From Brucella tritici (GTDB taxonomy: Bacteria; Pseudomonadota; Alphaproteobacteria; Rhizobiales; Rhizobiaceae): a stretch of DNA of 64,000 bases. Location of the stretch: the NCBI RefSeq assembly GCF_008932295.1, contig NZ_WBWA01000004.1, positions 1 to 64,000 of the forward strand. The letters are read 5' to 3'. The notes under the pieces were generated by a model. That model was not told the DNA's origin, did not search any database, and saw nothing but the letters and a program-made list of their open reading frames with translations. Shown one piece after another: positions 1-12,419 of the stretch. A program made the position numbers and the translations under genes. How positions within the stretch are numbered: position 1 is the stretch's first letter; each line of letters starts with the position of its first letter.

Positions 1-67
1 TCGATCGCTGTAGTTCTGCTCGAATGGCGTGCGTGGTCTTGGCGCTGCCGTGGAGAATTTGGCCCAT
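1..67 (-). CDS. IS481-like transposase, N-terminal fragment (runs off left edge)
   Basis: Reading leftward from the ATG at 67, the first 22 codons begin MGQILHGSAKTT, which I recognise as the usual opening of a group of IS481-family DDE transposases (helix-turn-helix N-terminus; the catalytic domain would lie outside the window). A strong ribosome binding site (GGAGGGAGCT on the minus strand, about 68-77) precedes the ATG. The element end should lie in about 85-125, just beyond the stop codon of the neighbouring aldo/keto reductase. Family assignment rests on only 22 residues recalled from memory. Confidence 0.7.
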   Translation of the reverse strand, partial: MGQILHGSAKTTHAIRAELQRS

Positions 68-128
68 AGCTCCCTCCGCTGTGTCGGTGACAATTCTACA
101 CCATCACATGCTGGGACCAAACACCTAA

Positions 129-2190
<2,062 letters not shown>

Positions 2191-2194
<4 letters not shown>

Positions 2195-2838
2195 AATCAG
2201 TGTCGAACCATTTGCGTCATGCCGGTCTGCCGCTCGCACAGCAGCGGGATATCTTTTCACAGATGATTCTGGAAAGCCCGCTGTTGACGGATGCGCTGCA
2301 TCGGTTGCATGAACTGGCCGGGGAAGCGTCTGATTTCTGGCTCGTCTCAGGCGCGCTCTATAACACCATCTGGAACCGGCTGACCGGGAGGCCGGTCCTG
2401 CACGGGATCAAGGATCTCGATATTATCTATTTCGACGGCAGCGATCTTTCCTGGGAGGCAGAGGACGCGGTTATCACCCGCGGGGCTGGCGTCTTCCTCG
2501 ACTTCCCGCTTCCGGTGCAGGTTCGCAATCAGGCGCGGGTGCATCTGTGGTTCGAAAAACGCTTCGGACAGCCCTATGCGCCGCTTCGCTCTGCGACCGA
2601 ATCGATAGAACGTTATTCGACGATTGCCCATTGCGTGGGCGCGCGGCTGGCAAAAGACGGCGAAGCGACGGAGGATGGGCTGCTCATTCACGCTCCTTTC
2701 GGCTTCGATGATATTTTTTCATTTCGCATTCGTCCCAATCGTGCCATCGATAACCGCGAAACGCACGAGATCAAGGCAGCCCGCGCGCTCAAATTCTGGC
2801 CGGAACTGCGAGTTCAGGACTGGGAAACGCCGCAATGA
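2191..2838 (+). CDS. Nucleotidyltransferase-like family protein (PF06042 type)
   Basis: A 215-residue protein of the uncharacterised bacterial nucleotidyltransferase family known as DUF925/NTP_transf_6. The fold signature is VSGALYNTIWN followed by IKDLDIIYFD, where the Asp-x-Asp pair would bind metal, as in the polymerase-beta nucleotidyltransferase superfamily. The ATG at 2191 overlaps the LysR stop codon, which decides the start; a longer upstream reading lies inside the LysR gene. Family members are common in proteobacteria but have no established substrate. Co-transcription with the LysR gene is likely. Confidence 0.85.
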
Positions 2839-2874
2839 GCCTGGATTTTTGCTTTGAATAAAAGAGGGAACAAC

Positions 2875-3864
2875 ATGTTTCGTTGGGGTATCCTTTCAAC
2901 AGCCAAGATTGGCGTCACGCAGGTGATTCCAGCGCTTTGCGCATCCGAAAATGGCGTTGTTCATGCCATTGCAAGCCGCGACCTGTCGCGTGCGCGCTCC
3001 GTCGCCGACCGTTTCGGCGCGCCGCTGGCATTCGGTTCCTATGAAGAGCTTCTGGCAAGCGATGCCATTGATGGCGTCTATATACCGCTGCCGACCTCAC
3101 AGCACATAGAATGGAGCCTTAAGGCGGCTGAAGCGGGCAAGCATGTCCTGTGCGAAAAGCCGATTGCACTCAAGGCCGACGATATCGACCAGCTCATCGC
3201 CGCACGTGACAAGCACAATGTCACTATCGCTGAAGCCTTCATGGTCTATTACCATCCGCAGTGGATCAAGCTGCAGGAACTTCTGGCCGAAGGCGCTATT
3301 GGCAGGCTCCGCCATGTGCAGGGTGCTTTTTCCTATTTCAATGTCGATCCGGGCAATATGCGCAACCAGCCGGAACTGGGCGGTGGCGCCCTGCCGGATA
3401 TTGGCGTCTACCCGACCGTGGTGACACGCATGGTCACCGGTCTGGAGCCGGTATCGGTTCAGGCATCGGTGGAATACGATCCGGCTTTCGCTACCGACCG
3501 TTATGCCAATGTTTCGGCCCGATTCGACGGATTTGACCTGACCTTTTATGTCGCGACTCAGCTTGGCGCTCGGCAGACGATGGTTTTCCATGGCGACAAG
3601 GGGTTCATTGAAGTCTACGCGCCATTCAATACCGGCAAATATGGTCATGGCAGCATCGCACTTTTCGATGCTGGCCATACCAAGGCAACGGAATGGTCGT
3701 TCGGTGACGCCAATCATTATCAGCTTCAGGCGGAAAGCTTTGTGCGTGCCGCGCGCGGCGACAGGGATGCACGGCTTTTCTCGCTTGAAAACTCGAAGGC
3801 GAACCAGAAATTCATCGATGCGATCTACCGTGCGGCAAAAGACGGCGGGTCGGCTATGGTATGA
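2875..3864 (+). CDS. Gfo/Idh/MocA family oxidoreductase
   Basis: A 329-residue NAD(P)-dependent sugar or polyol dehydrogenase-like enzyme. It has an N-terminal Rossmann fold ([10 protein letters not shown] at residues 4-13), the family EKP motif in [10 protein letters not shown] (about residue 97) and a C-terminal alpha/beta substrate domain. The ATG at 2875 is chosen for the ribosome binding site AGAGGG six bases before it; a TTG at 2854 in frame lacks one. It begins 36 bp after the nucleotidyltransferase-like gene, so it may share its transcript. The substrate cannot be predicted; trans-dihydrodiol or glucose-fructose type activities are both known in the family. Confidence 0.92.
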   Translation: MFRWGILSTAKIGVTQVIPALCASENGVVHAIASRDLSRARSVADRFGAPLAFGSYEELLASDAIDGVYIPLPTSQHIEWSLKAAEAGKHVLCEKPIALKADDIDQLIAARDKHNVTIAEAFMVYYHPQWIKLQELLAEGAIGRLRHVQGAFSYFNVDPGNMRNQPELGGGALPDIGVYPTVVTRMVTGLEPVSVQASVEYDPAFATDRYANVSARFDGFDLTFYVATQLGARQTMVFHGDKGFIEVYAPFNTGKYGHGSIALFDAGHTKATEWSFGDANHYQLQAESFVRAARGDRDARLFSLENSKANQKFIDAIYRAAKDGGSAMV

Positions 3865-3970
3865 TGGCCCGCGCGCACTATCTTGTGCAGCTGCGGCCCC
3901 TATTTCGTACGTCGATAGGTCCCTGTCAGTGTTTCCGGGTGCTGAATCTGCCCCAGCTTGGCTGTTGTGA

Positions 3971-4000
3971 CTTGCAGTAAAAAACCGCGTTTCTTATATA
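3971..4000 (+). promoter_or_regulatory. Candidate RpoH (sigma-32) promoter of dnaK
   Basis: CTTGCA at 3971-3976 and CTTATATA at 3993-4000 are separated by 16 bp, about 140 bp before the dnaK start. The CTTG-type -35 and C-x-x-AT-rich -10 resemble alphaproteobacterial heat-shock promoters, and dnaK is a standard RpoH target. A housekeeping reading (TTGCAG with TATATA) is also possible. The match is by eye, with no transcript evidence. Confidence 0.5.
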
Positions 4001-4143
4001 CGCCTCGCACAGGGCATTGATGTGTGTCTGGAAACCGGTCTGGTTTTCGGACAAGCATCGTGAAAAGCGCATTGTGAAACCGATAGGAACCGCCCATGGA
4101 ACGCTCGGTAGAGGTCTTGGCGGTTTGCTGAATGGAGAGAAAT

Positions 4144-6054
<1,911 letters not shown>

Positions 6055-6073
6055 TTTTAGGCTCAATACGCTC

Positions 6074-6100
6074 AAGCCCGGGGTTCTGCCCCGGGCTTTT
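6074..6100 (+). terminator. Intrinsic terminator after dnaK
   Basis: The perfect 10-bp stem AAGCCCGGGG (6074-6083) with CCCCGGGCTT (6089-6098), a 5-base loop and a short T run lie 20 bp after the dnaK stop. It should end or attenuate transcription before dnaJ. Confidence 0.85.
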
Positions 6101-6460
6101 GCCAATTTTTGAGATGTTCATATTCGCAGGTTTTGTATAAGCCTGCATATTGGCCGGTGTCGGTGAAAAAAGCCGATGGAAGTATCGGGCATATCCGCCT
6201 CCATTTGAAAAATCGCTCTGGCCTGCATACATCTTGAAAAGCATGAGACGGTTTCGGGCAAAGTGGGTATTGATGCTGAAACCCGGAGTGCCGCTCTGAC
6301 GCATGGGTCGGAAGGCGCTTCGATAGATGAACAATTGGAAACGCTGGCCCCTGACAAGTTTGAACGCTTTGGGGCGTGTCGCACGAATCTGGGGACCGGT
6401 TTCGGGATACGATGTCCGTGAAAGCAAAAGGCGCGTTCCTGTCGCCGGGATAACGAACTG
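6101..6460. other. dnaK-dnaJ intergenic region (360 bp)
   Basis: This is longer than most gaps in the window. I see no convincing gene; an open frame on the minus strand lacks a ribosome binding site and any recognisable sequence. The right part (about 6374-6432) looks like a decayed copy of the dispersed two-hairpin repeat described at 10161, with GGGACCGGTTTCGGGA matching the repeat core. A dnaJ promoter should lie here but no strong match stands out. Confidence 0.5.
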
Positions 6461-7594
6461 ATGAAGATCGACTACTACGAAGCTCTGGGTGTTGAAAGAA
6501 CAGCAGACGACAAGACGCTGAAAACAGCCTTTCGCAAACTCGCCATGGAATATCATCCGGATCGCAATCCGGATAATCCGGAAGCTGAGCGCAAGTTCAA
6601 GGAAATCGGCGAGGCTTACGAAACGCTGAAGGACCCGCAGAAGCGTGCCGCCTATGACCGGTTCGGCCACGCAGCCTTTGAAAATGGCGGCATGGGTGGT
6701 GGTTTCGGTAACGGCTTTGGCGGTGCCGGTGGTTTTGCCGATATCTTCGAAGACATTTTTGGCGAGATGATGGGTGGCGGTCGCCGCCGCTCCAGTGGCG
6801 GACGCGAACGCGGCGCTGATCTTCGCTACAATATGGAAGTGACGCTGGAAGAAGCCTATGCGGGCAAGACCGCGCAGATCCGCGTTCCGACGTCCATCAC
6901 CTGCGACGAATGCTCCGGCTCCGGCGCAAAGGCGGGTTCCCAGCCGACCACCTGTACCATGTGTTCCGGTTCGGGCCGCGTTCGCGCTGCCCAGGGCTTC
7001 TTCTCGGTGGAGCGCACCTGCCCGACCTGTAACGGTCGCGGACAGATGATCAAGGACCCTTGCGGCAAGTGCCATGGTCAGGGCCGCGTCACGCAGGAAC
7101 GTTCGCTGTCGGTCAATATTCCGGCAGGCATCGAGGATGGCACCCGTATCCGTCTTTCCGGTGAAGGCGAGGCCGGTATGCGCGGCGGCCCGTCGGGCGA
7201 TCTTTACATTTTTCTTTCGGTCAAGCCGCACGAGTTTTTCCAGCGCGACGGCTCCGACCTTTACTGCAAGGTGCCGATCTCGATGACGACGGCAGCCCTT
7301 GGTGGCCAGTTCGAAGTCTCGACGCTCGATGGCACGCAGACACGGGTAAAGGTTCCGGACGGCACGCAGAATGGCAAGCAGTTCCGCCTCAAGGGCAAGG
7401 GCATGCCGGTTCTGCGTCAGGCCGCGGTAGGCGATCTTTATATCCAGATCGACATTGAGACACCGCAGAACCTGTCCAAACGCCAGCGTGAACTGCTGGA
7501 AGAGTTTGAAAAACTTTCCTCGCAGGAGAATAGCCCGAAATCAGCGGGGTTCTTCTCAAGGATGAAGGAATTCTTCGAAGGTATCGGAGAATAA
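6461..7594 (+). CDS. dnaJ: Chaperone protein DnaJ (Hsp40)
   Basis: A 377-residue cochaperone that stimulates DnaK ATPase and delivers unfolded substrates. The order is J domain (residues 1-70, with HPD in EYHPDRNPD), Gly/Phe-rich segment (about 75-115), a zinc-binding domain with four CxxCxGxG repeats ([32 protein letters not shown]) and the C-terminal peptide-binding domain. All four zinc repeats are intact, so it is a class A DnaJ of normal length. It follows dnaK as in most proteobacteria. Confidence 0.99.
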   Translation: MKIDYYEALGVERTADDKTLKTAFRKLAMEYHPDRNPDNPEAERKFKEIGEAYETLKDPQKRAAYDRFGHAAFENGGMGGGFGNGFGGAGGFADIFEDIFGEMMGGGRRRSSGGRERGADLRYNMEVTLEEAYAGKTAQIRVPTSITCDECSGSGAKAGSQPTTCTMCSGSGRVRAAQGFFSVERTCPTCNGRGQMIKDPCGKCHGQGRVTQERSLSVNIPAGIEDGTRIRLSGEGEAGMRGGPSGDLYIFLSVKPHEFFQRDGSDLYCKVPISMTTAALGGQFEVSTLDGTQTRVKVPDGTQNGKQFRLKGKGMPVLRQAAVGDLYIQIDIETPQNLSKRQRELLEEFEKLSSQENSPKSAGFFSRMKEFFEGIGE

Positions 7595-7598
7595 TAAA

Positions 7599-7624
7599 GG
7601 GAGCCGAAAGGCTCCCTTTTTTGT
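7599..7624 (+). terminator. Intrinsic terminator after dnaJ
   Basis: GGGAGCC (7599-7605), GAAA tetraloop, GGCTCCC (7610-7616), then a run of T. It begins five bases after the dnaJ stop. Confidence 0.9.
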
Positions 7625-7703
7625 TCTTTTCCTTATTCACGCCTTGCTTAGGGAATTCAAAGCGGCATAAACTTGTCCAATAACGACAATGGGAGCAGCG
7701 AGA

Positions 7704-8303
7704 ATGGCAGGACAGCTCGGCAGGAAACTGGCCGCTAAGTTCGATGAGGAGATCCGTTTTTTCAAGGGATGGATAGACGGGCCGAAAGCGGTCGGCGCTA
7801 TTTTGCCGACGAGTTCCATTACAGCACGCCGTATGGCCAGCGTCATCGATACCGGCTCCGGCCTTCCGGTTCTGGAACTTGGACCGGGCACGGGCGTCAT
7901 TACCAAGGCGATCCTGAAACTGGGCGTAAAACCTGCCGACCTCTATTCCATCGAATATTCGCAGGATTTCGTGGATCACCTGAATACGATCTTTCCAGAG
8001 GTCAATATCATTCAGGGCGATGCATTCGACCTCGACAGCGCTTTGGGTGAGAAGAAGGACCAGAAATTCGATTGCATCATCTCCGCCGTGCCGATGCTCA
8101 ATTTCCCGATGGAGGGGCGCATCCAGCTCGTGGAAAGCCTGCTTTCACGCATTCCACGCGGGCGGCCTTTGATGCAGATCACCTATGGTCCCTTGCCGCC
8201 GGTTCCGGCCGGTCGCGGCAATTATATCGTCCAGCACTATGATTTCGTGGTGCGCAATGTGCCACCAGCTCAGCTTTGGGTTTATCGCAGCCCTTTGGTC
8301 TAG
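7704..8303 (+). CDS. pmtA: Phospholipid N-methyltransferase PmtA
   Basis: A 199-residue S-adenosylmethionine-dependent enzyme resembling the Sinorhizobium-type PmtA, which methylates phosphatidylethanolamine three times to give phosphatidylcholine at the inner membrane. The SAM-binding motif is LELGPGTGVITKAIL, and the conserved opening FFKGWIDGPKAVGAILPTS and the ending RNVPPAQLWVYR match the rhizobial family. I chose the ATG at 7704 because GGGAG (7691-7695) sits 8 bases before it; an in-frame ATG at 7689 would add five residues. The TAG stop (8301-8303) coincides with the edge of a palindromic repeat, so the extreme C-terminus may have been set by the insertion. Confidence 0.88.
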   Translation: MAGQLGRKLAAKFDEEIRFFKGWIDGPKAVGAILPTSSITARRMASVIDTGSGLPVLELGPGTGVITKAILKLGVKPADLYSIEYSQDFVDHLNTIFPEVNIIQGDAFDLDSALGEKKDQKFDCIISAVPMLNFPMEGRIQLVESLLSRIPRGRPLMQITYGPLPPVPAGRGNYIVQHYDFVVRNVPPAQLWVYRSPLV

Positions 8304-8373
8304 TGGTCTGATTCCGACATTTGCGTCCCTCTGATACAGGCGCCGAACGAATGTCGGAATCGCAAAGACCACT
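8302..8373. repeat. Palindromic repeat unit 1 after pmtA
   Basis: The left arm AGTGGTCT plus GATTCCGACATT (8302-8321) pairs with AATGTCGGAATC (8350-8361) and AGACCACT (8366-8373), with a four-base bulge GCAA in the right arm. It starts inside the pmtA stop codon. It forms a tandem pair with the palindrome at 8389. It may act as a rho-independent barrier or a small MITE-like element. It resembles the idea of the Brucella Bru-RS palindromes, but I cannot confirm identity. Confidence 0.7.
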
Positions 8374-8388
8374 CGTAACTTTATGTAT

Positions 8389-8466
8389 CTAGTGGATTTT
8401 TCAAATTTGACGTTTGAAACAACATCTCATTCAGTCGGGATTCAAACGTCAAATTCAATCCACTAG
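8389..8466. repeat. Palindromic repeat unit 2 before the FMN reductase gene
   Basis: The outer arms CTAGTGGATT (8389-8398) and AATCCACTAG (8457-8466) and the inner arms AATTTGACGTTTGAA (8404-8418) and TTCAAACGTCAAATT (8441-8455) are perfect inverted repeats around a 22-base loop. It shares the CTAGTGG terminus with unit 1, 15 bp upstream. Such a long stem would fold strongly in RNA or cruciform DNA. Confidence 0.8.
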
Positions 8467-8484
8467 TTTTGCACGAGGCTTTTC

Positions 8485-9063
8485 ATGACTGCACGTATTC
8501 TCGTCTTCGCGGGTTCGGTTCGTATCGGTGCTTTTTCCGGCCATATGGCAGATGCCGCCGAGAAGGAACTACGGGCGCAGGGTGCTGAAGTCACGCGCAT
8601 CACGCTTGCCGACTATCCGCTGCCGATCATGGATCAGAATCTGGAAAACGAACATGGCGTTCCCGAGAACGCCATGCGACTCGGTCGCCTGTTTGCGGAA
8701 CAGGACGGTCTGATGATCTGCTCGCCGGAATATAATGCATCGATTCCGCCGCTTCTGAAAAACACCATCGATTGGGTCAGCCGTATTTCAAGGGATGGAG
8801 ACAAGCCGTTCAGACCCTATGCCGGTCTGACAGTCGGCCTCTGTTCCAGCTCCGACGGCATGTTCGCCGGTATGCGCGGACTTTATCATTTGCGTGCTGT
8901 TCTGATGAATGTCGGCGTGCAGATCGTCACCGAGCAATGTTCGGTCGGTCACGCATCGGTGGCGTTCAATGACGATGGAACGCTGAAAGAAGAACGCAGC
9001 GCCAGAATGCTTTCTGCTGTCTGCCGCAGCCTCATCGCACGGGTGGAAGAAGCAAAAAGCTGA
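8485..9063 (+). CDS. NADPH-dependent FMN reductase family protein
   Basis: A 192-residue flavodoxin-fold flavoprotein. The FMN phosphate loop is AGSVRIGAFS (residues 9-18) and the second signature is SPEYNASIPPLLKNTIDWVS. The family contains quinone, azo and chromate reductases of the cytosol, and the natural acceptor cannot be chosen from sequence. It starts 18 bp after the palindromic repeat and precedes pyrF by 63 bp, so it could be co-transcribed with pyrF. Confidence 0.92.
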   Translation: MTARILVFAGSVRIGAFSGHMADAAEKELRAQGAEVTRITLADYPLPIMDQNLENEHGVPENAMRLGRLFAEQDGLMICSPEYNASIPPLLKNTIDWVSRISRDGDKPFRPYAGLTVGLCSSSDGMFAGMRGLYHLRAVLMNVGVQIVTEQCSVGHASVAFNDDGTLKEERSARMLSAVCRSLIARVEEAKS

Positions 9064-9126
9064 TTCCGTCTCTTTCGTAACGGGTCCTGTTGTGCGAAGA
9101 GAATAAAAATCACCACGGAGACTCTC

Positions 9127-9861
9127 ATGACGACGACAGATTTGCGCGATCAAGCGCCCGGGGAAGCATCCGGGCGCCTGATCGTGGGCCTCGACGTGCC
9201 GACCATTGCCGAAGCGGAAAAGGTGGTCGAAGAGTTGGGCGATGCCGTTTCCTTCTACAAGATCGGCTATCAGCTGGTTTTTGCAGGTGGTCTCGACTTC
9301 GCAAAGAGCCTCGTGGCGGCGAAGAAGAAAGTCTTCCTCGACATGAAGTTGCTCGATATCGACAACACCATTGCCAAGGGTGTTGAGAATGTTGCGAAGA
9401 TGGGTGTGTCCATGCTCACGCTTCATGCCTATCCGAAAGCGATGCGGGCAGCGGTGGAAGCCGCCAGAGGATCGGACCTCTGCCTCCTGGGCGTGACGGT
9501 TCTAACCTCAATGGACAATGCCGATCTGCGGGAAGCCGGATATTCCGACAATGCGGAAATGCTGGTGCTGAAACGAGCCCGTCAGGCGCGTGAGGCTGGT
9601 ATGGGCGGCATTGTTGCTTCCGCGGTCGAAGCGGCAGCCATCCGTCAGGCGGTCGGCCCGGACATGGCCATCGTCACGCCGGGCATTCGTCCCGCCGGTT
9701 CGGAAAAGGGCGACCAGAAACGGGTCATGACCCCAGCGGATGCCTTGAAAGCCGGAGCTAGCCATCTGGTCGTCGCCCGCCCAATTGTCGGCGCAGTTGA
9801 TCGTAAGGCAGCAGCCCTTGCCATTCTCGATGAAATGCGTTCCGTTCTATCAAATAGCTAG
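9127..9861 (+). CDS. pyrF: Orotidine 5'-phosphate decarboxylase
   Basis: A 244-residue TIM-barrel enzyme making UMP, the last step of de novo pyrimidine synthesis. The catalytic Lys/Asp array is in [12 protein letters not shown] (normally DLKxHDIPxT), and the C-terminal phosphate loop is [17 protein letters not shown]. It is a class I bacterial PyrF with a 10- to 15-residue N-terminal extension. The next gene follows after 13 bp, indicating an operon. Confidence 0.97.
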   Translation: MTTTDLRDQAPGEASGRLIVGLDVPTIAEAEKVVEELGDAVSFYKIGYQLVFAGGLDFAKSLVAAKKKVFLDMKLLDIDNTIAKGVENVAKMGVSMLTLHAYPKAMRAAVEAARGSDLCLLGVTVLTSMDNADLREAGYSDNAEMLVLKRARQAREAGMGGIVASAVEAAAIRQAVGPDMAIVTPGIRPAGSEKGDQKRVMTPADALKAGASHLVVARPIVGAVDRKAAALAILDEMRSVLSNS

Positions 9862-9874
9862 TGGAGGAAACAGC

Positions 9875-10162
9875 ATGACCAAAGCCTACTGGATTGCCCG
9901 CGTGGATGTTCGTGATCCCGAGCGATACAAGGATTATGTTTCGACCGCAAAACCTGCGTTCGAGCGTTATGGTGCAAATTTCATTGCGCGTGGCGGCAAG
10001 ACAGACGCAGTCGAGGGACAGGGTCGTGCCCGCAATGTGATCATCGAATTCGAGACCATGCAGCACGCGCTCGATTGCTACAATTCGCCCGAATATCAGG
10101 CGGCGAAGGCGATCCGCCAGACGGTTGCGGATGGTGAAATCGTCATCGTTGAAGGTATCTAG
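9875..10162 (+). CDS. DUF1330 domain protein
   Basis: A 95-residue dimeric alpha/beta-barrel (ferredoxin-like) protein of the DUF1330 family, recognised by MTKAYWIARVDVRDPERYKDY, FIARGG and NSPEYQAAKAIR. Its biochemical role is unknown; the gene is often next to pyrF in Brucella relatives, as here. A ribosome binding site (GGAGG) sits eight bases before the ATG. Its TAG stop (10160-10162) is the first three bases of a dispersed palindromic element. Confidence 0.93.
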   Translation: MTKAYWIARVDVRDPERYKDYVSTAKPAFERYGANFIARGGKTDAVEGQGRARNVIIEFETMQHALDCYNSPEYQAAKAIRQTVADGEIVIVEGI

Positions 10163-10262
10163 AGCATGTCTCCCGAAAGTGGGAACCGGTTTCGGGAGAC
10201 ATGCGTAAAAACAAACAGATAGAGCATTTGCAATGATTCAATCAAAACAGGAAATGCTCTAA
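10161..10262. repeat. Two-hairpin dispersed repeat, complete copy A
   Basis: The first hairpin has perfect 15-base arms, GCATGTCTCCCGAAA (10164-10178) and TTTCGGGAGACATGC (10190-10204). The second pairs AGAGCATTT (10221-10229) with AAATGCTCT (10252-10260). Related copies lie at 19668, 21181 and 52829. The architecture resembles the RIME/ABC-mosaic intergenic elements of rhizobia. It begins in the stop codon of the preceding gene. Confidence 0.88.
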
Positions 10263-10266
10263 AATC

Positions 10267-10292
10267 AAAGGGCCCGCAGGGGGCCCTTTTTA
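10267..10292. terminator. Bidirectional terminator between DUF1330 and SMP-30 genes
   Basis: AAAGGGCCC (10267-10275), loop GCAGG, GGGCCCTTT (10281-10289) with flanking A and T runs. It can serve the rightward pyrF operon and the leftward SMP-30 gene. Confidence 0.85.
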
Positions 10293-10300
10293 TTTACTGT

Positions 10301-11176
10301 TTAGAGCCTGACCGGCGGATCATGCCGTCCGGCAAGCGTCAGATCGAGCAGCAGCACTTTTCCGGCATGGGGATCGGCAAGACGGGCCTCTTCGTCGAGA
10401 CCTTCATTGGCGCTGGTCACGATCATCACCGTGGCATCCGGTCCGACGAAGGCGGGGCATGATGGCTGGCGGACCGGCAGCGAAATCGAGCGGATCAGTC
10501 GGCCTTGCGGTGAATAGGCATTAATCGAACTGCCCCCCCAGCAGGCATTCCACAGCGTACCTTCCGCATCAACAACCGAGCCATCGACACCGCCGTCTTC
10601 GACGCGGTGATGGAAGACGCTTTTGTCGGATATCGGCAATCCGGTTTCGGGGTCCGTGTCGACACGCCAGATAATATTGCGATCAGTATCGGCGAAATAG
10701 GCGACCTTGCCATCAGGAGAAAAGCAGATCGAATTGGTGATCGTGATGCCGGAAAACAGCTTTTTCACCTGGCCTTCGCGATACCACCAGATCGACCCAG
10801 CATCGGTTTCGGCTTTTTTACCCATCGTGCCGATCCAGAACGATCCCGATGGATGCACGCGCGCATCATTGGAGCGGGTGACTTCATTCTCGGCTTCAAG
10901 TGGATGATGAAGGGTCAATCGCCCATTGGCGCGCTCGCGAATGAACAGCCCGTGTTCGCTGACGATCAACTGCCGGTCGCGATCGATGACGGCAAGGGCG
11001 CTGGCCTTCATGCCCAGCGCATGGACGTTGATTTTACCGTTTTCCCAGTTCTTCTCGATCAGTTTCTGGCCGAGTATATCGAACCACCAGACATTTCCGC
11101 TCAAGGGGTCATAGCCGGGGCCTTCGCCCAGTTCTGCTACATGGTCGGCAAACAGGGTAGTTTTAACGACGGTCAC
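10301..11176 (-). CDS. SMP-30/gluconolactonase/LRE family protein
   Basis: A 291-residue six-bladed beta-propeller lactonase-like enzyme, expected to hydrolyse a sugar lactone in the cytosol. Metal-ligand positions are visible: the Glu of ELGEGPGYD, the Asn of ITNSICFSPDG and the Asp of GVDGSVVDAEG. I place the start at GTG 11176, preceded by GGAGG with 5-base spacing; an ATG at 11209 would add 11 non-family residues. It is a monocistronic leftward gene. Substrate uncertain (gluconolactone, arabinonolactone or another aldonolactone). Confidence 0.9.
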   Translation of the reverse strand: MTVVKTTLFADHVAELGEGPGYDPLSGNVWWFDILGQKLIEKNWENGKINVHALGMKASALAVIDRDRQLIVSEHGLFIRERANGRLTLHHPLEAENEVTRSNDARVHPSGSFWIGTMGKKAETDAGSIWWYREGQVKKLFSGITITNSICFSPDGKVAYFADTDRNIIWRVDTDPETGLPISDKSVFHHRVEDGGVDGSVVDAEGTLWNACWGGSSINAYSPQGRLIRSISLPVRQPSCPAFVGPDATVMIVTSANEGLDEEARLADPHAGKVLLLDLTLAGRHDPPVRL

Positions 11177-11358
11177 TTTTTCCTCCCGAGACGCCCGAAG
11201 CGATTGCATCCAGCATAATCAACAGATGAAAGCTGATCCAGTTCAACTTCAAGCATTGTAAGTACACAACCAACGCCCGAGGACGGATTGAGAGAAAGGA
11301 CTATGTTGCCTGGTCATTCCGTTTTAGATTTCCCGCAACTTCGAATCGCGAGGAAATC

Positions 11359-12297
11359 ATGGCTCTCAAAGTCGCGGTCCAGATGGACCATATCAGCACG
11401 GTGAACATTGCAGGCGACACCACATTCGCCCTTTCGCTCGAGGCGCAGAAGCGCGGTCATGAGCTTTACCATTATACGCCGGACCGGCTTTCGATGCGTG
11501 ACGGCGTCGTTTCCGCCCGCTTGGAAAAGATGGAAGTGCGCGACGTCAAGGGCGATCACTATACGCTGGGCGAGCCGATTCGCCGTGACCTGTCGGAAAT
11601 GGATGTGGTGCTTCTGCGTCAGGACCCGCCCTTCGACATGAACTACATTACCACAACCCATTTTCTGGAGCGGATTCACCCGAAGACACTGGTGGTCAAT
11701 GATCCGGCCTGGGTGCGCAACAGTCCCGAAAAAATCTTCGTGACAGAGTTTCCTGACCTGATGCCGGAAACACTCATCACCAAGGACCCGCAGGAAGTCA
11801 TGGATTTCCGTCGCGAGTTCGGCGACATCATTTTGAAGCCGCTTTACGGTAATGGCGGCGCGGGCGTCTTCCATCTGGCCGATGGTGACCGTAACCTGAC
11901 CTCGCTTCTGGAAATGTTCGGCCAGCTCTTCAAGGAGCCGTTCATTGCGCAGCGCTATCTGAAAGACGTGCGCGCTGGTGACAAGCGCATCATTCTAATC
12001 GATGGCGAACCCGTCGGCGCGATTAATCGTGTGCCGTCGGAAACCGATGCCCGTTCCAACATGCATGTTGGTGGGCGTGCCGAACAGAGCAAGCTTACGC
12101 CGCGGGAACGCGAGATTTGCGAACGTATTGGCCCATCGTTGAAAGAGCGTGGCTTCATCCTGGTTGGCATCGATGTGATCGGCGATTACATGACCGAAAT
12201 CAACGTTACCTCTCCGACTGGTATCCGCGAAATCCAGCGTTTCGACGGGACCAACATTGCGGCTTTGTTCTGGGATGCGGTCGAAGCCAAGCGGTAG
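11359..12297 (+). CDS. gshB: Glutathione synthetase
   Basis: A 312-residue ATP-grasp ligase joining gamma-glutamylcysteine and glycine to give glutathione. Recognised by [20 protein letters not shown] at the N-terminus, [16 protein letters not shown], the ATP-binding loop [13 protein letters not shown] and the Mg-binding [13 protein letters not shown] near the end. Length and start agree with other alphaproteobacterial GshB. It stands alone between the SMP-30 gene and the ComM-like gene. Confidence 0.98.
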   Translation: MALKVAVQMDHISTVNIAGDTTFALSLEAQKRGHELYHYTPDRLSMRDGVVSARLEKMEVRDVKGDHYTLGEPIRRDLSEMDVVLLRQDPPFDMNYITTTHFLERIHPKTLVVNDPAWVRNSPEKIFVTEFPDLMPETLITKDPQEVMDFRREFGDIILKPLYGNGGAGVFHLADGDRNLTSLLEMFGQLFKEPFIAQRYLKDVRAGDKRIILIDGEPVGAINRVPSETDARSNMHVGGRAEQSKLTPREREICERIGPSLKERGFILVGIDVIGDYMTEINVTSPTGIREIQRFDGTNIAALFWDAVEAKR

Positions 12298-12419
12298 GAG
12301 CAGACCGAAATTTGTTCTCTTAACGTTCTTGAACTTGCCGCTCGTCCGTGCTTAACTCTATAAGTTGTATTTGAGTTTTTACTCACTTAAGAGATGTATT
12401 GCGTGGCGAGCGGGGGCAT

